Below, one piece after another: positions 24,704-33,509 of a stretch of DNA of 64,000 nt. The notes under the pieces are model-generated. The model ran no database searches. It was given only the letters and a program-made list of their open reading frames with translations, and was not told the DNA's origin. The DNA lies in the NCBI RefSeq assembly GCF_003025035.1, contig NZ_PYJN01000016.1, positions 1 through 64,000 of the forward strand, read 5' to 3'. Within the stretch, counting starts at the first letter, position 1. Each line of letters opens with the position of its first letter. The stretch comes from Rhizobium sp. SEMIA4064 (lineage in GTDB: Bacteria > Pseudomonadota > Alphaproteobacteria > Rhizobiales > Rhizobiaceae). The position numbers and the translations under genes are program-made.

Positions 24704-27700
24704 TTAGAACTCGAAGATCTGCCGGAACACGCCCGGCGCTATGATCGACAGCGGGTTGATCTGCAAGTTCGGTTTCTCAAAACTGCCGGTGAGCTTGAAT
24801 GTGATGCCGATCAGTCCGCGGTCGCTGCCGTTGCCAAGGATGAAGCCAACGATCGGCACTTCGGCGAATAGCCGGTTGAGGCCGTAGGCGGGCATGAAGG
24901 TGCCGGTCAGGTCCATATTGCCGTTCGCGTCCTTCACCGTGCCCTGGAACGTTGCGCCCACTTGCACGCCTCTGACAACGCCATTTTCCACCGCAAGCGT
25001 CCCCTTGCGCAGCACCAGCCGCGCGAAGCCGCGCTCGAAACTCTGTGATCGCGTATCGATATTTTGTTTGACGGCCGAATTCAGGCTCCGCCCATTTTTG
25101 CCGCTCGGCGTGGAAACGATGGTCGAGAGCTTCTTTTCGTCGATGACGGCGAAGTTGCGGATATCGAGTGAGCCATCCCAGGCATCCGGCCCCGTGGAGC
25201 GCAGCGACAGATTGAGCAGGCCGCCTTGCAGATGCTTATAAAGATCGGCAAAACGCGCCACTGCGCCGGCATCACCGCTGGTGATGCGAATGGTCCCGCC
25301 ATCTCCGCCCTTGCTCATTTGGCTGACGACAGCCTCACCGCTGCGCGTCAGGCCGGAGAAATCCGCAGCGATGGTGCGGCCGCCGGCGATGGAATAGACG
25401 CCCTTGAGATTCCTGATCGTCTCGTCGTTGAAACCGACGACCTTGTCGAGATTGGCGCGGATCGTAGCGCCGGACGAATCATCCTTGTCGTCGCCTTTGT
25501 CGCTTGACGATGTCTTCAACCGCGCCAGGACCGGCCGGAGATCGGCCGAGTTGCCGGCGACGGATATGTCGTAATTGCCGCTTTTGCCGCGCTTGACCGA
25601 CAGTGCGAAATCATCGAGCGCGGAAAGCTTGACGGTATCGAAATTAGCCGACGACAGGCCGCCCTTGCTGACGACGAGATCGCCGCTGACACCGAAGCCA
25701 TCACCTTTGAGGGTGAAGTTTTTCAGCACCGTCTGACTGTCAGGCCCGGAAGCCTCGAACTGGGCGCTGGCGGGGATGCCGCTGCCCTTCGACCAGCCGA
25801 CCCACGGCACCGTCAAGGCCGCCTTGGCGAGGTCGACCTTGACGCCTTGGCGATCGTCATCGATGCGCGTCATTTCTATCTTGATCGGGCCGTCGATAAT
25901 ATCGTTGAGGCCCGGCATGACGCTGTTGCGCTGGGCATCGGTGAGCGTGGCGGTGATTACGCGGCTGCGTTTGACCGTTGATTTAGCGTCCGTCGGCTCG
26001 ACCATGTCGATTTGCGCAGGAATGCCGTCAATCTGCGCCTGCGCATCCAGATGCACGGATTGGGGATCGGCGTCGATCTCACCTGTAAGATTGGAAATCT
26101 TACGATTGTTCATCGGCTTCAGCAGATCGACATCATTGAGCTGCAAGTTCGCCGTCCAGACTGGCGGCGGCGGCTTCTGGTCGCTGATCAAGCCAATCGT
26201 TGCATCGACCTTGGCGACGATCTTGCCGTTGAAATTCTCCGGCTTGAATTCGGTTCGCTGCAGCACTTCCAGGGGCTTATAGGTCAACAACTCGCCGATG
26301 GAATCGCCTGAGCCGGATATTTGCAGCTTGAGTTCGGCCATCAGCGGCTTGTCGTAGGCGGAAGGGATCGAGAAATTGCTGTCGCTCAGCGTCACCGAAC
26401 GGCCTGAAGGGAAAAAGGAGGTGCCGCTCGCAATGTCGACGCTCATCGTCGGGCCGGTCAGATCGAAATGCGCCTTGGTGTCCCTGATTGGCGGAATCTC
26501 GCCCGGAACGTCGAGGCGGGTGTCGTCGATATCAAAGGCGATGTGCAACTCATTCTTTCCGAGTTGCAGCTTGCCTGTCTTCGCCGCCTGCGCCAGTCGT
26601 CCGGCGGGAATGAAGACCGAAATAACTCCATTGGTCACCGTGCCGCCGAAGAGGTTTTTTTCCACCCAGACCCGGGGTTTGGAGGCCATCCAGAACGGCC
26701 AGAGCTGTTTGATCGCCGCGGTATCGAGCTTATCGGCGCGGCCGCCGAAACTGATTTCCGGCGAGCTGTCGCCGAGTTTCATATGCAGGGAGCCGAACAG
26801 CGCGCCAAGCGGCGTCGACATACCCAGGTTTTCGAGTTGCAATTCCTTGGTCGCCGACAGGAATCGCCCCGTCGCCTGACCGTCGAAGCTGACGGGCTGC
26901 TCGCCCGAAAGAGCCGACGCGGCTGTGCCTCCGCGGATCAGGAAGTCGACGCCGAATCCCTTGCCGGCATTGGCGTCGATGCGGTCGAGGTCGATCAGCG
27001 CGCCGGAAAATGGCACCATGGTGCCGACGAACTGCGCTTTCGACGGCACGATCTCAAGCGTGTGGTGATCGAAGTTATAGGCGAGGTTGACGTTGGCCTG
27101 CGTGAGATCCTGCGGGTCGCGGTCCATATAAAGCATGCCGGGCTGGACATCGATCGAGGCGCTGAGCTTCGGATCGACACCTTCGCCGCCACGGATGGCG
27201 GTCACCGTCATTCCGGCGAAGCTCATGATGCCCTGGCGCGGCGTGCCGTTCTGATCATAGGCCATCGTCAGCGGCTTCAGATCGAGATTGGCGACCTTTG
27301 CGATCAGCGAAGAGCTGCGGCCAGCCTCCTGTTGATCGGCTAGCACATCCAGCGTTGCGACGGAGCCGTTGACTGCGACCTGTCCGTAAAGGTGCAGCGA
27401 TGTCGGTCCGCTGCGCTCGAAGGTGAGATTATCGACCACGAGCGAGATCGGCTCGCCGCCCTCCTGCCGCGCCAGCTTGACGGCAAAACCGGAAATACGC
27501 ACCGAGTTCGTGCCGCCGCGCTCGACGAAACGCTCGAGGAAATCAAGGTTGTCGAAGGCTGATTTCAGCGCTTGCGGCAGCGCGTCGACGCGCAGCGCCG
27601 TCAGGTCGACGGGATCGCCCTGCGGCAGCAGCGAGGCGTCGAGCGCGATGCCCTCTGCCGCCACACTGGCCACTTCGACACGGCCTTCGACAAGCGCCAG

Positions 27701-28123
27701 CGGATCGAGCAACATGCTGACCGCCGCCATGGTCGACAGATGCTTGCCGCTCTCCTGGTCGACCACATTGACGTTGCGGGCTTCAAGTTCCAGCCGCAGG
27801 CTGGGCGTGAAGCGGACGACGGTCGAGCCGACTTCAGCCTTGTAGCGTGGCCCGATCGCCCGATCGAGCGCGAGCTGAGCCTTCTGCGACAGAGGCTCAT
27901 CGAAAATGCCGTTTTCGATAGTGAAGATAATCGCGCCGATGATCAGGGCTAGGAAGGCAGTGAAGACGAGCGTAATACGGCAAACATGCCAGACATGCGA
28001 GCGCTTGCGGCGGACCGGCTCGGGGACATGCACGATCAAAGGATCGTCCACCTGAGCGGAAGGCAAGTGGTCGAGCGAGACGAGATCCTTTTTGCGGAAT
28101 GTAATCTTTTCGCCTCGGATCAC
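24704..28123 (-). CDS. Large AsmA-like/YhdP-type envelope protein (DUF3971)
   Basis: An 1139-residue protein with a cytoplasmic N-terminal stretch of about 43 residues, one membrane segment (ITLVFTAFLALIIGAIIF, roughly 50-68) and a very long periplasmic part made of beta-rich AsmA/DUF3971 repeats, ending with an AsmA-like C-terminal domain (GTFMPAYGLNRLFAEVPIVG, GLIGITFKLTGSFEKP, INPLSIIAPG). The family forms bridge-like grooves that carry phospholipids between inner and outer membranes in enterobacteria; that role is inferred here. Divergent from the peroxiredoxin gene, with a 130-base shared promoter region. Confidence 0.88.
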   Translation of the reverse strand: MIRGEKITFRKKDLVSLDHLPSAQVDDPLIVHVPEPVRRKRSHVWHVCRITLVFTAFLALIIGAIIFTIENGIFDEPLSQKAQLALDRAIGPRYKAEVGSTVVRFTPSLRLELEARNVNVVDQESGKHLSTMAAVSMLLDPLALVEGRVEVASVAAEGIALDASLLPQGDPVDLTALRVDALPQALKSAFDNLDFLERFVERGGTNSVRISGFAVKLARQEGGEPISLVVDNLTFERSGPTSLHLYGQVAVNGSVATLDVLADQQEAGRSSSLIAKVANLDLKPLTMAYDQNGTPRQGIMSFAGMTVTAIRGGEGVDPKLSASIDVQPGMLYMDRDPQDLTQANVNLAYNFDHHTLEIVPSKAQFVGTMVPFSGALIDLDRIDANAGKGFGVDFLIRGGTAASALSGEQPVSFDGQATGRFLSATKELQLENLGMSTPLGALFGSLHMKLGDSSPEISFGGRADKLDTAAIKQLWPFWMASKPRVWVEKNLFGGTVTNGVISVFIPAGRLAQAAKTGKLQLGKNELHIAFDIDDTRLDVPGEIPPIRDTKAHFDLTGPTMSVDIASGTSFFPSGRSVTLSDSNFSIPSAYDKPLMAELKLQISGSGDSIGELLTYKPLEVLQRTEFKPENFNGKIVAKVDATIGLISDQKPPPPVWTANLQLNDVDLLKPMNNRKISNLTGEIDADPQSVHLDAQAQIDGIPAQIDMVEPTDAKSTVKRSRVITATLTDAQRNSVMPGLNDIIDGPIKIEMTRIDDDRQGVKVDLAKAALTVPWVGWSKGSGIPASAQFEASGPDSQTVLKNFTLKGDGFGVSGDLVVSKGGLSSANFDTVKLSALDDFALSVKRGKSGNYDISVAGNSADLRPVLARLKTSSSDKGDDKDDSSGATIRANLDKVVGFNDETIRNLKGVYSIAGGRTIAADFSGLTRSGEAVVSQMSKGGDGGTIRITSGDAGAVARFADLYKHLQGGLLNLSLRSTGPDAWDGSLDIRNFAVIDEKKLSTIVSTPSGKNGRSLNSAVKQNIDTRSQSFERGFARLVLRKGTLAVENGVVRGVQVGATFQGTVKDANGNMDLTGTFMPAYGLNRLFAEVPIVGFILGNGSDRGLIGITFKLTGSFEKPNLQINPLSIIAPGVFRQIFEF

Positions 28124-28253
28124 TCCCGTGCGTCCCTTTCGTTTTTCGTAATTTTGTTGGTGACGCTGCGTCCGATGTGGACGGCATACCGATCCAGTAT
28201 ATATGGCTGATATTTGGTGTCATCCAAAATCCCGGCAAAAGAAAGGTTTTCCC

Positions 28254-28736
28254 GTGACCGAAATCTCTCTGGTTGAATTAGGCATCGGCGACAGAGCGCC
28301 AGATTTCGATCTTCCGCGCGACGGCGGTGGCCGTGTGCGCCTCGCTGATTTTGCCGGTAAGCCATTGGTGCTGTTCTTTTATCCCAAGGACGACACGACC
28401 GCCTGCACCACCGAATCGATCTCCTTCACCGCGCTTGCGGCAGACTTCGAGAAAGCTGGCGCGGCCATACTCGGCATGTCGCCGGATTCGGTCAAAAGCC
28501 ATGACAAATTCGTGAAGAAGCACGCCCTGTCCGTGCCCCTCGCCTCCGATGAAGAAAGGACCGCCGCAGAAGCTTACGGTGTTTGGCGGGAAAAGAGCAT
28601 GTATGGCAGGACCTATATGGGTGTGGTGCGCTCGACCTTCCTTATCGGTGCGGACGGCAGGGTCGTGAGGATTTGGAGCAAGGTCAAAGTGGCTGGCCAT
28701 GCCGAAGAGGTCTTGGCCGCCGTCAAAGACCTCTGA
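28254..28736 (+). CDS. bcp: Bcp/PrxQ-type peroxiredoxin with one cysteine
   Basis: Thiol peroxidase that reduces hydroperoxides. From GTG 28254 (AGAAAGG seven bases before) it has 160 residues: DRAPDFDLP, FFYPKDDTTACTTE with peroxidatic Cys51, and a C-terminal VVRSTFLIGADG. The resolving Cys that many PrxQ proteins carry five residues later is absent (CTTESIS), and no other Cys is present, so it should behave as a one-Cys enzyme needing an external thiol. Its stop overlaps the start of the ferritin-like gene (TGATG). Confidence 0.92.
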   Translation: MTEISLVELGIGDRAPDFDLPRDGGGRVRLADFAGKPLVLFFYPKDDTTACTTESISFTALAADFEKAGAAILGMSPDSVKSHDKFVKKHALSVPLASDEERTAAEAYGVWREKSMYGRTYMGVVRSTFLIGADGRVVRIWSKVKVAGHAEEVLAAVKDL

Positions 28737-29578
28737 TGCCCGTGGTCATGCCGGTGGAAATCGAGACCATCACTTCGCTGCGCGGCGGCGCGATTGCCGC
28801 TATCCGCTCGGCCGATCTCGATCGTAAGACGGCGCTTGCCCAGGAATCGGCGACCCGCTGGTTCGCACGCACCCTCTCGCTGCGCTCGCCGCTCGATCCG
28901 GCATTGGCCGATCGCCCCGGCCGGCCGGAAAAGCCGGAACTGGTGCCGCCGAGGCATATGGAAAAGCGCTCGCTGCACACGGTCAAAGGCCGCATCGCGC
29001 TGTTGCATGCCATCGCCCATATCGAGCTCAACGCTGTCGATCTGGCGCTCGATATCGTCGCGCGCTTCGCGACCGAACCGGTGCCCAATTCCTTTTTTGA
29101 CGGCTGGATGCAGGTCGCATTCGAGGAGGCCAAGCATTTCCGTATGGTGCGGACGCGTCTCCGTGATCTTGGCGCCGACTATGGCGATCTACCTGCCCAT
29201 GACGGTCTGTGGCAGGCCGCGCATGCAACCCGCAACGACCTCACCGCACGTCTCGCCGTGGTCCCCCTGATTCTCGAAGCGCGCGGCCTCGACGTGACGC
29301 CGGCGCTGCAGGCAAAGATGCGCGAGACGGGCGACATGGAGAGCGCTGCTGTCCTCGATGTGATCTACAATGATGAAAAGGGCCATGTCGCCGTCGGCGC
29401 TAAATGGTTCCGTTTCCTCTGCGCCCGCGAAAGGCGCGATCCGGCCCGCACGTTTCAGGATTTGGTGCGCGCCAATTTTCGCGGTTCGCTGAAGGCGCCG
29501 TTCAATGACATTGCCCGCGCCGAAGCCGGCCTGACACCTTCCTTCTACCGCTCGCTCACGTCTACAAGTAATGCATAA
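28736..29578 (+). CDS. DUF455 ferritin-like diiron protein
   Basis: A 280-residue helical protein with carboxylate/His motifs of a di-metal four-helix bundle: Glu in AHIELNAVD, EEAKH and DEKGH. This matches DUF455, ferritin-like proteins distantly related to MiaE; the reaction is unknown. Its ATG overlaps the bcp stop codon, so both are made together, and a role in handling iron or peroxide alongside the peroxiredoxin is a fair inference. A second Met at 28748 could also start translation. Confidence 0.85.
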   Translation: MPVVMPVEIETITSLRGGAIAAIRSADLDRKTALAQESATRWFARTLSLRSPLDPALADRPGRPEKPELVPPRHMEKRSLHTVKGRIALLHAIAHIELNAVDLALDIVARFATEPVPNSFFDGWMQVAFEEAKHFRMVRTRLRDLGADYGDLPAHDGLWQAAHATRNDLTARLAVVPLILEARGLDVTPALQAKMRETGDMESAAVLDVIYNDEKGHVAVGAKWFRFLCARERRDPARTFQDLVRANFRGSLKAPFNDIARAEAGLTPSFYRSLTSTSNA

Positions 29579-29694
29579 CATACTAAACTATAAGAGTTTT
29601 TTTGTTTTCTAGGGGTGGGGCAGAAAGCAATCGTTAACCATAATTCCGTGTAGTCATCAGTGGATGCCGATGCGCATCGATTGGGAGATTCTCG

Positions 29695-31044
29695 GTGACC
29701 GCCAAGCCTCAGAACCGGGTTTTCGGCAAGCAGAAACGGCAGCACACGATAATCGTGGCGAGCGGCGATACCGTGCGCCACATGACTGTACGCCCATGGA
29801 TGGCGGCGCTCGTCGTCTGCCTCGTCGGCGTCTTTTCCATCGGCTATCTCCTCGCCACGTCCTATCTCGTACTGCGCGACGACCTGATCGGCGCCACCAT
29901 GGCCCGGCAGGCGCGCATGCAATACGACTATGAGGATCGCATTGCGGCTCTGCGCGCCCAGGTCGATCGCGTCACGTCCCGTCAACTCCTCGACCAGCAG
30001 GTCGTCGAGGAAAAGGTCGACAAGCTGATGGAGCAGCAGCAGGCCCTTTCATCGCGCCATGGCAAGCTCGACGCGCTGCTCGACCGCGCCGAGAGTTCCG
30101 GCCTGATGAACAAGGATGCACCCGCAAGTGCAAATGCGGCGGCAGCCAAAGGCGATCACGCGGAACTGACGGGAGGGCTCAAGTCGATCGAGAGGCTTCT
30201 GTCGAGCGGCAAGCCCGCCGATGCGACCCCCGACAATTCCACCCTCGCCTATGTTCCTGCCCCTGAAACCGTTGCTGATCGTGCCGACCGGGTATTTTCC
30301 AAGGTGACATTGTCGCTGAAACATATCGAACAGGATCAATTGAGCCGCGTAAGGCATCTGACCTCCGGCGCTTCGGAAACTGCCGATCAGATCCAGTCGA
30401 TCATGCAGAATGTTGGCGTCAAGGTTCCGACCGTGATGGCCAGCGCTGCAAGCAAGGATGACGGCGCCGCAAATGATGACGGGGGCGTCGGCGGCCCTTA
30501 TGTCGCACCGGAAAACGTCGATCAATTCGATCAGTCCATGGCTGATCTCGATAGCGCGTTGACGCGCCTCGAGACCGTGCGCGGCGCAGCCGAAGGCCTG
30601 CCCTTCCGCAATCCTGCACCGGGCAAACTGATCACAAGCCCCTTCGGCAATCGCAAGGATCCCTTCTTCGGTAAGCTGGCGCTGCACACCGGCACTGATT
30701 TCCATTTCAGCCCCGGGGAAAAGGTCAAAGCCACCGCGCCGGGCAAGGTCATCTCCGCCGGATGGACAGGCGGTTATGGCAACATGGTCGAGATCGACCA
30801 CGGCGATGGCATCTCGACGCGTTACGGCCATATGGAAGAAATACTGGTCAAGATCGGAGACACGGTCAAAACCGGCGACGCCCTCGGTCTTGCCGGCAGC
30901 ACGGGACGTTCGACGGGGACGCATCTACATTACGAAGTGCGCGAAAACGGCCGTCCGATCGACCCGATGTATTTCATCAATGCAGGTATGAAGCTCGCAA
31001 GTTATATCAACGGACTAGGCACAATTTCACCGCGAGAATTGTGA
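29695..31044 (+). CDS. M23 (LytM) peptidoglycan endopeptidase, membrane-anchored
   Basis: A 449-residue cell-wall hydrolase starting with GTG after GGGAG. A cytoplasmic N terminus of 35 residues is followed by a membrane segment (AALVVCLVGVFSIGYLLA), a periplasmic coiled-coil stretch (about 75-125, QVDRVTSRQLLDQQVVEEK) and the M23 domain from about 305. Zinc ligands are complete: His331 and Asp335 in HTGTD, and His410/His412 in THLHY. Rhizobial M23 proteins of this design act in polar growth and division (for example RgsM); whether this is that protein cannot be settled. A terminator follows at 31112. Confidence 0.9.
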   Translation: MTAKPQNRVFGKQKRQHTIIVASGDTVRHMTVRPWMAALVVCLVGVFSIGYLLATSYLVLRDDLIGATMARQARMQYDYEDRIAALRAQVDRVTSRQLLDQQVVEEKVDKLMEQQQALSSRHGKLDALLDRAESSGLMNKDAPASANAAAAKGDHAELTGGLKSIERLLSSGKPADATPDNSTLAYVPAPETVADRADRVFSKVTLSLKHIEQDQLSRVRHLTSGASETADQIQSIMQNVGVKVPTVMASAASKDDGAANDDGGVGGPYVAPENVDQFDQSMADLDSALTRLETVRGAAEGLPFRNPAPGKLITSPFGNRKDPFFGKLALHTGTDFHFSPGEKVKATAPGKVISAGWTGGYGNMVEIDHGDGISTRYGHMEEILVKIGDTVKTGDALGLAGSTGRSTGTHLHYEVRENGRPIDPMYFINAGMKLASYINGLGTISPREL

Positions 31045-31111
31045 CAAACGAGCAACAAAAGTGGCGCTAATCTAAAAATTGCGTTATCTATTGCTCTGAA
31101 GCTCTCAGAAG

Positions 31112-31141
31112 CACCCGCTTTCCTTGACTTCGCGGGTGTTT
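31112..31141 (+). terminator. Terminator after the M23 peptidase gene
   Basis: CACCCGC and GCGGGTG pair across a 13-base loop and are followed by TTT. It lies between the M23 peptidase and the helicase gene. Confidence 0.65.
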
Positions 31142-31167
31142 GGTTCTATGTCGCGCTGCATTGCGGC

Positions 31168-32745
31168 ATGCTAGGGCATGTCGACTCACGAGTGTTCGAC
31201 CGAACCGGAACGGAAATAGTTTTCCCTTTGACAACATTTGCTGACCTTGGCCTGAGCCAAAAAGTCCTATCCGCGGTAACTGACGCGGGCTACACCACAC
31301 CGACTCCGATCCAAGCCGGCGCAATTCCATTTGCGCTGCAGCGTCGCGATATCTGCGGGATCGCCCAGACGGGTACCGGCAAGACTGCCTCCTTCGTTCT
31401 GCCGATGCTGACGCTTCTCGAAAAGGGTCGTGCCCGTGCGCGCATGCCGCGCACGCTGATCCTCGAGCCGACGCGCGAACTTGCCGCGCAGGTCGCGGAG
31501 AATTTCGAGAAATACGGCAAGAATCATCGCCTGAACATCGCACTGCTGATCGGCGGCGTTTCTTTCGAAGATCAGGACCGCAAGCTGGAGCGTGGCGCCG
31601 ATGTGCTGATCTGCACGCCCGGCCGCCTGCTCGACCATTTCGAGCGCGGCAAGCTGTTGATGAGCGCCGTCGAAATCTTCGTCATCGACGAAGCCGACCG
31701 TATGCTCGACATGGGCTTCATCCCCGATATCGAGCGCATCGCCAAGCTCATTCCCTTCACGCGCCAGACGCTGTTCTTCTCGGCCACCATGCCCGGTGAA
31801 ATCCAGAAGCTGGCCGACCGCTTCCTGCAGAATCCGGAACGTGTCGAAGTCGCCAAGCCCGCTTCGACGGCAAAGACCGTCACGCAGCGTTTCGTTGCCT
31901 CGCATGGCAAGGATTACGAGAAGCGCGCCACGTTGCGCGACCTCATCCGCTCCCAGACCGATTTGAAGAACGCCATCATCTTCTGCAACCGCAAAAAAGA
32001 CGTTGCCGATCTCTTCCGTTCGCTGGAACGCCATGGCTTCTCGGTCGGCGCATTGCACGGCGATATGGATCAGCGCTCGCGCACGACCATGCTGCAGAAC
32101 TTCCGTGACGGCAATATCCAGCTTCTCGTCGCTTCCGATGTTGCGGCGCGCGGTCTCGATCTTCCCGATGTCGGCCACGTCTTCAATTTCGATGTTCCGA
32201 TCCATTCGGAAGATTATGTCCACCGCATCGGCCGCACCGGCCGTGCCGGTCGCTCGGGTTCCGCCTTCACCATCGTGACGAAGCGCGATACCAAGCATGC
32301 CGATGCGATCGAAAAGCTGATCGGCGAAGAGGTCGAATGGCTGAATGGCGACCTGTCGTCCTTGCCGCCGGTCGAAGAAAGCCGGGATGACGATCGTTCT
32401 TCCCGTCGCCGGGATTCCAAGGGCAGAGGCCGCGACCGTGATCGCAGCCGCGGAGGCCGGAGTGCCTCGAGTCATAAATCTGATATCGACGTCGAGGATA
32501 ATGGCGTCGAAGTGATCGAAGCAGCACCAGCAAAGGCAGAAAGCGTGAGAAACGAGCGCAAGTCTGAGAACAATAACAAGTCCCACAACGGTTCTCGTAA
32601 CAATCACCGTCCCTTCCCTGCTGCCAATGACGACAACCGCGAGCGCCGCAATCGCTACCGCGATCAGGACGACGGTCCGACCCCGGTCGGCTTCGGCGAC
32701 GATATCCCGGCCTTCATGCTGATCGTTGCCAACGCCAAGGGCTGA
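31168..32745 (+). CDS. rhlE: DEAD-box RNA helicase, RhlE-like
   Basis: ATP-driven RNA unwinding in ribosome assembly or decay. All helicase motifs are present: Q-motif TTPTPIQ, Walker A AQTGTGKT, PTRELA, GG, TPGRL, DEAD (VIDEADRMLD), SAT, and in domain 2 the ARGLD and HRIGRTGR motifs. A basic, Arg/Asp/Asn-rich tail of about 130 residues (from EESRDDDRSSRRR) probably binds RNA. The start is uncertain: ATG 31168 gives 525 residues; a TTG at 31228 (LTTFADLGLS) matches where relatives usually begin. Confidence 0.93.
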   Translation: MLGHVDSRVFDRTGTEIVFPLTTFADLGLSQKVLSAVTDAGYTTPTPIQAGAIPFALQRRDICGIAQTGTGKTASFVLPMLTLLEKGRARARMPRTLILEPTRELAAQVAENFEKYGKNHRLNIALLIGGVSFEDQDRKLERGADVLICTPGRLLDHFERGKLLMSAVEIFVIDEADRMLDMGFIPDIERIAKLIPFTRQTLFFSATMPGEIQKLADRFLQNPERVEVAKPASTAKTVTQRFVASHGKDYEKRATLRDLIRSQTDLKNAIIFCNRKKDVADLFRSLERHGFSVGALHGDMDQRSRTTMLQNFRDGNIQLLVASDVAARGLDLPDVGHVFNFDVPIHSEDYVHRIGRTGRAGRSGSAFTIVTKRDTKHADAIEKLIGEEVEWLNGDLSSLPPVEESRDDDRSSRRRDSKGRGRDRDRSRGGRSASSHKSDIDVEDNGVEVIEAAPAKAESVRNERKSENNNKSHNGSRNNHRPFPAANDDNRERRNRYRDQDDGPTPVGFGDDIPAFMLIVANAKG

Positions 32746-32759
32746 TAGGCCCGCAGCGC

Positions 32760-33182
32760 GTGGGAAAACCCGGCATCGATTTCCCAGGATTAGGAACCGG
32801 TCTCGCAATTTTGCGAGACGGAAAACTGTTGCTTTACAGGCGCCTCAAGGCGCCGGAAGCCGGCTTCTGGAGCATCGTGGGCGGCAAGGTCGACCACATG
32901 GAGCCGGCCGCGAATGCCGCTATTCGTGAGGCGGAAGAAGAAAGCGGTCTTTCCATCGGCAAGATAGATTATCTCTGCACCGAGGAAGTCATCATTGAGG
33001 CCGACCGCCAGCACTGGATCTCGCTGATCTATGTCTGCAGGGATTTTTCAGGCGAACCGCGCCTGATGGAGCCGGACAAGCTCTCCGATTTCGGCTGGTT
33101 CGGCCGTGACGAGCTGCCGACTCAACTTTCCGACTTTGCCAAAGCAACCATCGCCCATCTGAGCGAAGAAGACTTCCGCTGA
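32760..33182 (+). CDS. NUDIX hydrolase
   Basis: A 140-residue nucleoside-diphosphate-linked hydrolase with GTG start. The NUDIX box is perfect: G, five residues, E, seven residues, REAEEESGL, in the stretch GKVDHMEPAANAAIREAEEE. Substrate cannot be read from sequence; the resemblance is to MutT/ADP-ribose type family members with a WSIVGGK lead-in. It starts 14 bases after the helicase stop, so possible co-transcription. Confidence 0.92.
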   Translation: MGKPGIDFPGLGTGLAILRDGKLLLYRRLKAPEAGFWSIVGGKVDHMEPAANAAIREAEEESGLSIGKIDYLCTEEVIIEADRQHWISLIYVCRDFSGEPRLMEPDKLSDFGWFGRDELPTQLSDFAKATIAHLSEEDFR

Positions 33183-33185
33183 CGT

Positions 33186-33506
33186 CTATTTATCCGCCCG
33201 CACCGCGGCCTCGTAAGCGAGCCTCACCCAGCGGGCCATGATATCCGGATCGTCGAAAGCATCGTCCGGGATCGACCAGTAGGGCATGTTGACGGGTTTG
33301 CCTTTCTTCCCCTCATAGGCCCAGCGCCGGGCACCCGCCGCTTCGAATTCCCGGGCGCTGACGTCATCGGCCTTCAGCAGCATCTCGTCGCTCACTTCGA
33401 CAGCGACGATACGACCCATGTGATAGACGCCCTTGCCGCCGAACATGCGCTTGATCGTCACCGGGCCGAGCGCCTGGAACATCTCTTCGATCTCAATATT
33501 GTCCAT
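33186..33506 (-). CDS. TfoX N-terminal-domain protein
   Basis: A 106-residue stand-alone TfoX/Sxy N-terminal domain: GPVTIKRMFGGKGVYHMGRIVAV, broken for description, and WAYEGKKGKPVNMPYW. In gammaproteobacteria TfoX regulates competence, but single-domain versions in rhizobia have no known role. It converges on the NUDIX gene with only three bases between them, and starts three bases after the stop of the molybdopterin fusion gene. Confidence 0.88.
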   Translation of the reverse strand: MDNIEIEEMFQALGPVTIKRMFGGKGVYHMGRIVAVEVSDEMLLKADDVSAREFEAAGARRWAYEGKKGKPVNMPYWSIPDDAFDDPDIMARWVRLAYEAAVRADK

Positions 33507-33509
33507 ACC

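Noticed and set aside
31168..31227. Whether rhlE really starts at ATG 31168
   Set aside because: The shorter TTG start is equally plausible by similarity; I kept the ATG as the longer annotation but do not count the extra 20 residues as evidence of a new domain.
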